Positions 59,260 to 64,000 of a DNA stretch of 64,000 bases are shown here, piece by piece (position 1 is the stretch's first letter; every line of letters starts with the position of its first letter). Position numbers and translations under genes: made by a program. The stretch is from JBLEFH01 sp047345645 (GTDB lineage: Bacteria; Pseudomonadota; Alphaproteobacteria; Rhodobacterales; Rhodobacteraceae): NCBI GenBank assembly GCA_047345645.1, contig JBLEFH010000004.1; one strand, 5' to 3'. The notes under the pieces are model-generated. The model ran no database searches. It was not told the origin of the DNA and saw only the letters and a list, made by a program, of their open reading frames with translations.

Positions 59260-61353
59260 TCAGCCCTGATGCTCGGCGATGATGTCCAGAAACGCATCGC
59301 CAAAGCGGGCCACCTTGTCCGGCCCCATCCCCGGCACCCGTTCCAGCGCGGAAAGGCTGTCCGGCGCGCGCTCGGCAATCGCGGCGAGGGTTTTTGTGGG
59401 CAGCGACAGCGGCTTATCGATCCCGTCCGGCCCGCGGCGCAGCGTGACCTCCGCCTCTTTCAGCGCCTCGAACACATCGCCCACACCCCGGCTGGCCGCC
59501 CGGCGGCGCGCGGGATGCACCGGATCTTGGCTGGCCCCGGTGATAATTTCCAGAAACGCATCACCATATTTCTCCAGCTTCGCCATGCCGACGCCTTTGA
59601 CCTGCGCCATCTCATCAAGGGTGGCGGGCCTGCGGGCGGCCATGTCGCGGAGCGTCGCATCGTTAAAAACGACATAGGCCGGGGCTTTCTGCGCCTCCGC
59701 CAATTCCCGGCGCTTGGCGCGGAGAAGGCCGAAAAGCGGCGCGTCCTCCTCGTCAATCATCGCCTGCGGTTCGGGCTTCACATCGCGGCTGCGGATCGCG
59801 TCCCGGCGCAGTTGCATCTCGACCTCGCCGCGCAGAACGGGCCGCGCCGCTTCCGTCATCGCCAGCGCGCCGCGCCGCTCGGAGACGGGACGAATGAGAT
59901 CGAACCCCATCATCTGCCGGAACACCGCCTGCCATTCGGGCTTCGAGACCGCCGACCCAACCCCGAATGTCGGCAAATTATCATGCCCGCGCTGTCGGAT
60001 TTTCTCCGTCCGCGCGCCGACCAGAATGTCGATCAGATGACCCGCGCCGAAGGTTTCGCCCGTCCGCAGCACCGCCGAAAGCGCCATGCGGATTGCCTCG
60101 GTCCCGTCGTAAAGCTCCGGCGGCGCGGCGCAGAGATCGCAGTTCCCGCACGGCGTGGCCTCTTCCCCGAAATAGGCAAGCAAACGCACCCGGCGGCACC
60201 CTTGCGCCTCGGCCAGCCCGAGCAGCGCGTTGAGCCGCGCGTGATCCGCCGCCTTGCGTTCATTCGGGGCAAGACTTTCGTCGATCTGGGTGCGGCGCAG
60301 GCGAATATCGTCGGGGCCGAAGAGCGTCATCGTCTCCGCCGGATCGCCGTCCCGGCCCGCGCGCCCGATCTCCTGATAATAGCTCTCGATATTCTTGGGC
60401 AGATCCGCATGGACGACCCAGCGAATATCCGGCTTGTCCACCCCCATCCCGAAAGCGACCGTCGCGCAGATCACCAGCCCGTCCTCGCGCCCGAACCGCT
60501 CCTCCACATGACGGCGTTGCTCGGGCTCCAGCCCTGCGTGATAGGCGAGCGCGTCATGGCCTGCCTTGCGTAGCGCGTCCGCCAGCGCCTCGGTTTTGGC
60601 CCGGCTCGCGCAATAAACGATGCCGGACTGCTCCGGGCGCGCCGCGACCCAAGCCATCACCTGCTCACGCGGGCGATCCTTTGGCCGGAACGCCAGATGC
60701 AGATTGGGCCGGTCAAACCCGCGCAGAAAACTCTGGGGCGGCGCATCAAACAGCCGCGCGATAATTTCGGCGCGGGTGTCCTCATCGGCAGTCGCCGTGA
60801 GCGCCACCGTCTGCACCCCGCCCAAACTGCGCCGCAGCTCGCTGATGCGCAGATAGTCGGGCCGGAAATCATGGCCCCACTGGCTGACGCAATGGGCTTC
60901 ATCCACCGCCAGCAACCGCACATTGGCGCGGGCGAGCATCCGCTGCGTGCCGGGATTGGCGAGCCGCTCGGGCGCGAGGTAAAGCAGCTTGAGCCGCCCC
61001 GCCTCCAGCGCCGAAAAGACCTCTTCCGCCTCATCCGGATCCATCCCGGAGATCCACGCGCCCGCCTCGACCCCCTGCGCCCGGAGCGCGCGCACCTGAT
61101 CGCGCATCAGCGCAATCAGCGGCGAGACCACGAGGGTCAGCCCGTCCCGGCAAAGCGCGGGCAACTGATAGCACAGCGACTTGCCGCCCCCGGTCGGCAT
61201 GATCGCCAGCACATCCTGCCCCGCAATCACGCCCTCGATGATCTCGCCCTGACCGGGGCGGAAGTCATCATGGCCGAAGACGGATTTGAGAATCGAAAGG
61301 GGGCTGCTGGAGCCCCCTGTCGTTGCGTTTCCGAGATCCAGCTCGTCCCGCAT
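59260..61353 (-). CDS. recQ: ATP-dependent DNA helicase RecQ
   Basis: A 697-residue superfamily 2 helicase. Motif I PTGGGKSLCYQLPAL, motif II DEAHCVSQWGHDFRPDY, motif III TATAD, motif V FGMGVDKPDIRWVVHADLP and motif VI YYQEIGRAGRDG are all intact. The zinc-binding RQC region is reduced to CRRVRLLAYFGE...CGNCDLC (four Cys) and winged helix, followed by two HRDC-like regions near the C-terminus (LFGLLRAKRRELAEAQKAPAYVVFNDATLRDMA and again in the last 75 residues). It acts in recombination and fork repair. The start overlaps the stop of the PBP gene by 1 nt. Confidence 0.96.
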   Translation of the reverse strand: MRDELDLGNATTGGSSSPLSILKSVFGHDDFRPGQGEIIEGVIAGQDVLAIMPTGGGKSLCYQLPALCRDGLTLVVSPLIALMRDQVRALRAQGVEAGAWISGMDPDEAEEVFSALEAGRLKLLYLAPERLANPGTQRMLARANVRLLAVDEAHCVSQWGHDFRPDYLRISELRRSLGGVQTVALTATADEDTRAEIIARLFDAPPQSFLRGFDRPNLHLAFRPKDRPREQVMAWVAARPEQSGIVYCASRAKTEALADALRKAGHDALAYHAGLEPEQRRHVEERFGREDGLVICATVAFGMGVDKPDIRWVVHADLPKNIESYYQEIGRAGRDGDPAETMTLFGPDDIRLRRTQIDESLAPNERKAADHARLNALLGLAEAQGCRRVRLLAYFGEEATPCGNCDLCAAPPELYDGTEAIRMALSAVLRTGETFGAGHLIDILVGARTEKIRQRGHDNLPTFGVGSAVSKPEWQAVFRQMMGFDLIRPVSERRGALAMTEAARPVLRGEVEMQLRRDAIRSRDVKPEPQAMIDEEDAPLFGLLRAKRRELAEAQKAPAYVVFNDATLRDMAARRPATLDEMAQVKGVGMAKLEKYGDAFLEIITGASQDPVHPARRRAASRGVGDVFEALKEAEVTLRRGPDGIDKPLSLPTKTLAAIAERAPDSLSALERVPGMGPDKVARFGDAFLDIIAEHQG

Positions 61354-63518
61354 TACTGACCGCCGCCGAGGATCTGGTTCAAGAGACCATCGACCGCGCC
61401 CTTGATCTCGTTGCCGATCTGCTCGGCAACCTGATCGGCGGGGATGACCTGCCCCTGGTTCTGGCGCTTCTGCGCGGCTTTCTGCTGGGCTTTCTGGGCG
61501 GCCTTCTGCTGCCGCTTCGTCGCGATCTTCTGCTCCTCGGTCTGCTTGGGCGCAAGCGGTGCGATCATTGGCAGGGGTCGCGCCGGACGGTTCTCGGAAA
61601 TCCGCACCATGGCCTCATGCCAGATCTCCGCCGGAAGCCCGCCGCCGGTCACGCCGGTCAGCGTCTCGTTGCGGTCATAGCCCATCCAGACGCCGACGAC
61701 ATAATCCGCGGTGAAGCCCACGAACCACGCATCGCGCGCGCCTTGGGTCGTGCCGGTCTTGCCGGCCACCTCGCGGCCTTCGATCCGCGCGCGGCGGCCG
61801 GTGCCGTTCTCGACCACTTCATGAAGCATATAGACAAGCTGGCCCGCGGCTTCCTGCGAAATCACCCGCTGACCTTCGCCGCCGGACGCGCCCATGATCG
61901 GCGTGCTGTCGCCGCGCAGACGGACCTCTTCGATCCCGTAAGGCACCGCCGAGACGCCGCCATTGAGGAAGCCCGCATAGGCTGCGGTCAGCTCCATCAG
62001 CGTCATTTCCGAGGTGCCGAGCGCCATGGCCGGGCCGCGGTCGATCTCTTCCTGAACGCCAAAGGCATGGGCAAGCGCGGCGACATTGTCCGTCCCCACA
62101 TCCTGCGCCAGACGCACCGCCGAGGTGTTGATCGACGAGGCCAGCGCCTGCTGGAGCGTCACCGTCCCGCGATAACCGCCGCCATAGTTTTTCGGGTTGT
62201 AGATCTTGCCGCCGACGCGAATGTTGAGCGGGGCGTCCTGAATGACATTGTTTGGGCTCATACCCTGATCGAGCGCCACCGCATAGACGAAGGGTTTGAA
62301 GGCCGAACCGGTCTGGCGTTTCGCCTGCGTCGCGCGGTTGAACTGGCCCGGCAGGTTCGGGGCATCGCGGCCGCCCACAATGGCGCGGACCGCGCCGTTG
62401 CGGCTCATCACCACAATCGCCGCCTGCGCTTCGGACCCGGCTTTCACCTTGGTCTCAAAGATGTAATTCAGCGCTTCTTCCGCCTGACGCTGGATGGTCG
62501 GCGAAAAGGTGGTGTTGATCTGCACGTCCTCGGTGGTGTTGCGCGTCAGGAAATCCGGCCCCGCTTCCATCACCCAGTCGGCGAAATAGCCACCCGCGCG
62601 GCGCTGCGCCGCGGCGGAGAGGGTCGCCGGGTTCTGGCGCGCATCCTCAAATTCCGCATCCGTGATGTAATCCTGATCGCGCATCGCGTTCAGCACCACG
62701 GTCGCGCGGTCCTGCGCGGCGTCGAGGTTGCTGGTCGGTGCCAGCGAGGACGGCGCTTTGAGCAGGCCCGCAATCATCGCCGCTTCAGCCACGGACAGTT
62801 CCGCCGCCGATTTGCCGAAATAACGCTGCGCCGCCGCTTCGGCCCCGTAGAGACCTGCGCCGAGATAGACCCGGTTGAGATAGATCGAGAGGATTTCTTC
62901 CTTGGAGTATTTCACCTCCATCGCCATCGCGGCGGGCACTTCCTTGATCTTGCGCTCAATGGTCGCCGAGCGGTCGAAGAACACCAACTTCGTCACCTGC
63001 GCGGTCAGCGAGGAACCGCCATGACCGTCGAGCGGGCTGCGGCCTTCGCGCATATTGATGCGCATGGCGCCGACGATACCGATCGGGTCCACGCCGGGGT
63101 GCCAGTAGAAACGCTTGTCCTCGACCGCGACAATCGCGTCGATGAGGTTTTGCGACACGTCCGAGGCCATTTTCGAGCCACCATATTGCTCGCCGCGGGT
63201 CGCGAAGAGATCGCCCGATGCGTCATACATGGTGACCGAGCCGCCTTCACGCCCGTCAAGCAGTTCCTCGAAAGGCGGCAACTGGTTGTAATAATAGATG
63301 ACGCCCGCGCCGACGATCAGCGCGAGAACGAGCGCCGTGCGGCTCGTGATCAGCCAGATGACGTTGAAAAAGCCGCCGATGGTCCCGCGCAAACCGCGCT
63401 CCAGACGCGACTTTTGTGGCTTCGCACGTTTCCGGCTGCTCTTGGTCTTGCCAGAGCCGCTGGTGGATTTACGCGGTTTTGACGCGCCGGGAAGGCGCGG
63501 TGGACGGGACTGGGCCAT
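61353..63518 (-). CDS. Class A penicillin-binding protein 1A (glycosyltransferase/transpeptidase)
   Basis: About 721 residues from ATG 63518. A Lys/Arg-rich cytosolic head is followed by one membrane segment (ALVLALIVGAGVIYYY). The GT51 domain has the catalytic Glu in VAVEDKRFYWHPGVD, then GGSSLTAQVTK and YLNRVYLGAG. The transpeptidase has GSAFKPF (active Ser), SIN and KTGTTQ. The C-terminus is a long Gln/Lys/Ala-rich region (ATKRQQKAAQKAQQKAAQKR) and a short helix, which is unusual and may be a periplasmic coiled coil. It polymerises and cross-links peptidoglycan. Confidence 0.95.
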   Translation of the reverse strand: MAQSRPPRLPGASKPRKSTSGSGKTKSSRKRAKPQKSRLERGLRGTIGGFFNVIWLITSRTALVLALIVGAGVIYYYNQLPPFEELLDGREGGSVTMYDASGDLFATRGEQYGGSKMASDVSQNLIDAIVAVEDKRFYWHPGVDPIGIVGAMRINMREGRSPLDGHGGSSLTAQVTKLVFFDRSATIERKIKEVPAAMAMEVKYSKEEILSIYLNRVYLGAGLYGAEAAAQRYFGKSAAELSVAEAAMIAGLLKAPSSLAPTSNLDAAQDRATVVLNAMRDQDYITDAEFEDARQNPATLSAAAQRRAGGYFADWVMEAGPDFLTRNTTEDVQINTTFSPTIQRQAEEALNYIFETKVKAGSEAQAAIVVMSRNGAVRAIVGGRDAPNLPGQFNRATQAKRQTGSAFKPFVYAVALDQGMSPNNVIQDAPLNIRVGGKIYNPKNYGGGYRGTVTLQQALASSINTSAVRLAQDVGTDNVAALAHAFGVQEEIDRGPAMALGTSEMTLMELTAAYAGFLNGGVSAVPYGIEEVRLRGDSTPIMGASGGEGQRVISQEAAGQLVYMLHEVVENGTGRRARIEGREVAGKTGTTQGARDAWFVGFTADYVVGVWMGYDRNETLTGVTGGGLPAEIWHEAMVRISENRPARPLPMIAPLAPKQTEEQKIATKRQQKAAQKAQQKAAQKRQNQGQVIPADQVAEQIGNEIKGAVDGLLNQILGGGQ

Positions 63519-63665
63519 AATGTCTCGGACTGCTCGTTCTCTTCTTTTCCGCAACTATAGCTGTATTGCGCGAGTTTGTGAATAAAGAGCAAAGCAGATA
63601 ACGCGGATGTTGGCGGATTTTGACGCTGTGCAACAGACCAAACGGTATGTTTCTTCCCTAACCCC

Positions 63666-64000
63666 TTAGGATAGATGGATATCCAGCCCGATATCGAGTG
63701 TCCCTGCCGCCATGGTGATCTTCGAGGTCGAAATGTAATCGACCCCGGTTTCGGCCAATGCGCGCACAGTTGTGATGTCCACCCCGCCAGAGGCTTCCAG
63801 AACCACGCCCTCGGGGCGCAGCGCCACGGCCTCACGCAGACCCTCCGGCCCCATATTGTCGAGCAGGATGATTTTCGCCCCCGCTTCAAGGGCTTCGCGA
63901 TATTGGTCGAGCCGGTCCACCTCGATCTCGATGGGCAGCATATGGCCCGCATAGGCGCGGGCGGCATCAAGCGCGCCGCGAATCCCCCCGGCGACGGCGA
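63666..64000 (-). CDS. nadC: Nicotinate-nucleotide pyrophosphorylase, C-terminal part (partial at window edge)
   Basis: The last 111 codons of a gene that runs off the window edge. AGGIRGALDAARAYAGHMLPIEIEVD, LLDNMGPEGLREAV (quinolinate/PRPP site) and VLEASGGVDITTVRALAETGVDYISTSKIT are the conserved C-terminal motifs of the quinolinate phosphoribosyltransferase barrel. It makes nicotinate mononucleotide from quinolinate for NAD synthesis. The start lies outside the window. Confidence 0.95.
   Translation of the reverse strand, partial: AVAGGIRGALDAARAYAGHMLPIEIEVDRLDQYREALEAGAKIILLDNMGPEGLREAVALRPEGVVLEASGGVDITTVRALAETGVDYISTSKITMAAGTLDIGLDIHLS

Noticed and set aside
61323..63482. Plus-strand open frame of about 719 codons opposite the penicillin-binding protein
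   Set aside because: Arg/His-rich translation without recognisable domain, fully antisense to an intact PBP1A gene.

Overview
The window looks like a chromosomal segment of a marine alphaproteobacterium of the Rhodobacterales (Roseobacter-type). This is inferred from the high GC content, a FYDLN-type acidic zinc-ribbon protein, abundant TRAP and tripartite tricarboxylate (TTT) solute importers, RTX-repeat secreted proteins and a TonB/cobalamin system. No phage integrase, transposase, plasmid origin, rRNA or CRISPR array is visible. One tRNA (Ala, GGC anticodon) and one cobalamin riboswitch are present.

Layout. 1-7.3 kb: stand-alone redox, esterase and housekeeping-type genes (flavin reductase, a dioxygenase-hydrolase fusion, pirin, a membrane alpha/beta hydrolase, a YdeI-type protein, a DUF3500 protein with an EF-hand partner). 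7.4-11.7 kb: a compact module of serine acetyltransferase, a divergent cysteine-synthase-like PLP enzyme and an MFS exporter, divergent from a MocR-type regulator. 11.8-14.7 kb: an MFS carrier followed by a two-gene ABC exporter. 14.8-21.8 kb: an RpiR regulator divergent from a TRAP importer, an M81 (MlrC-like) metallopeptidase, a D-threonine-aldolase-type PLP enzyme and RidA, with a 15-bp perfect inverted repeat in the promoter. 21.9-42.9 kb: two parallel sugar-acid catabolic blocks. Each has its own TTT importer, acid-sugar dehydratase, DapA-family lyase and alpha-ketoglutarate-semialdehyde dehydrogenase. Block 1 carries a GntR regulator and block 2 a LacI regulator, and each block has a matching palindromic operator candidate. 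The two dehydrogenases are about 96 percent identical.

43-50 kb holds the most novel element. A minus-strand cluster encodes a 51-residue peptide, a ParB-like protein, an HlyD-type adaptor, a C39-peptidase ABC exporter, a histidine kinase and a response regulator. The peptide starts with a 15-residue leader that fits the double-glycine export consensus and continues as an extremely arginine-rich core (16 Arg in 36 residues). I read this as an undescribed secreted polycationic peptide system with its own exporter and sensor.

50-54 kb: two RTX-repeat secreted proteins, one with a lipase/depolymerase-like domain. 54-64 kb: tRNA-Ala, the FYDLN protein, a sulfotransferase-like protein, a cobalamin uptake operon (BtuB and BtuF-like) under a B12 riboswitch, RecQ helicase, a class A penicillin-binding protein and the end of nadC, which runs off the window.
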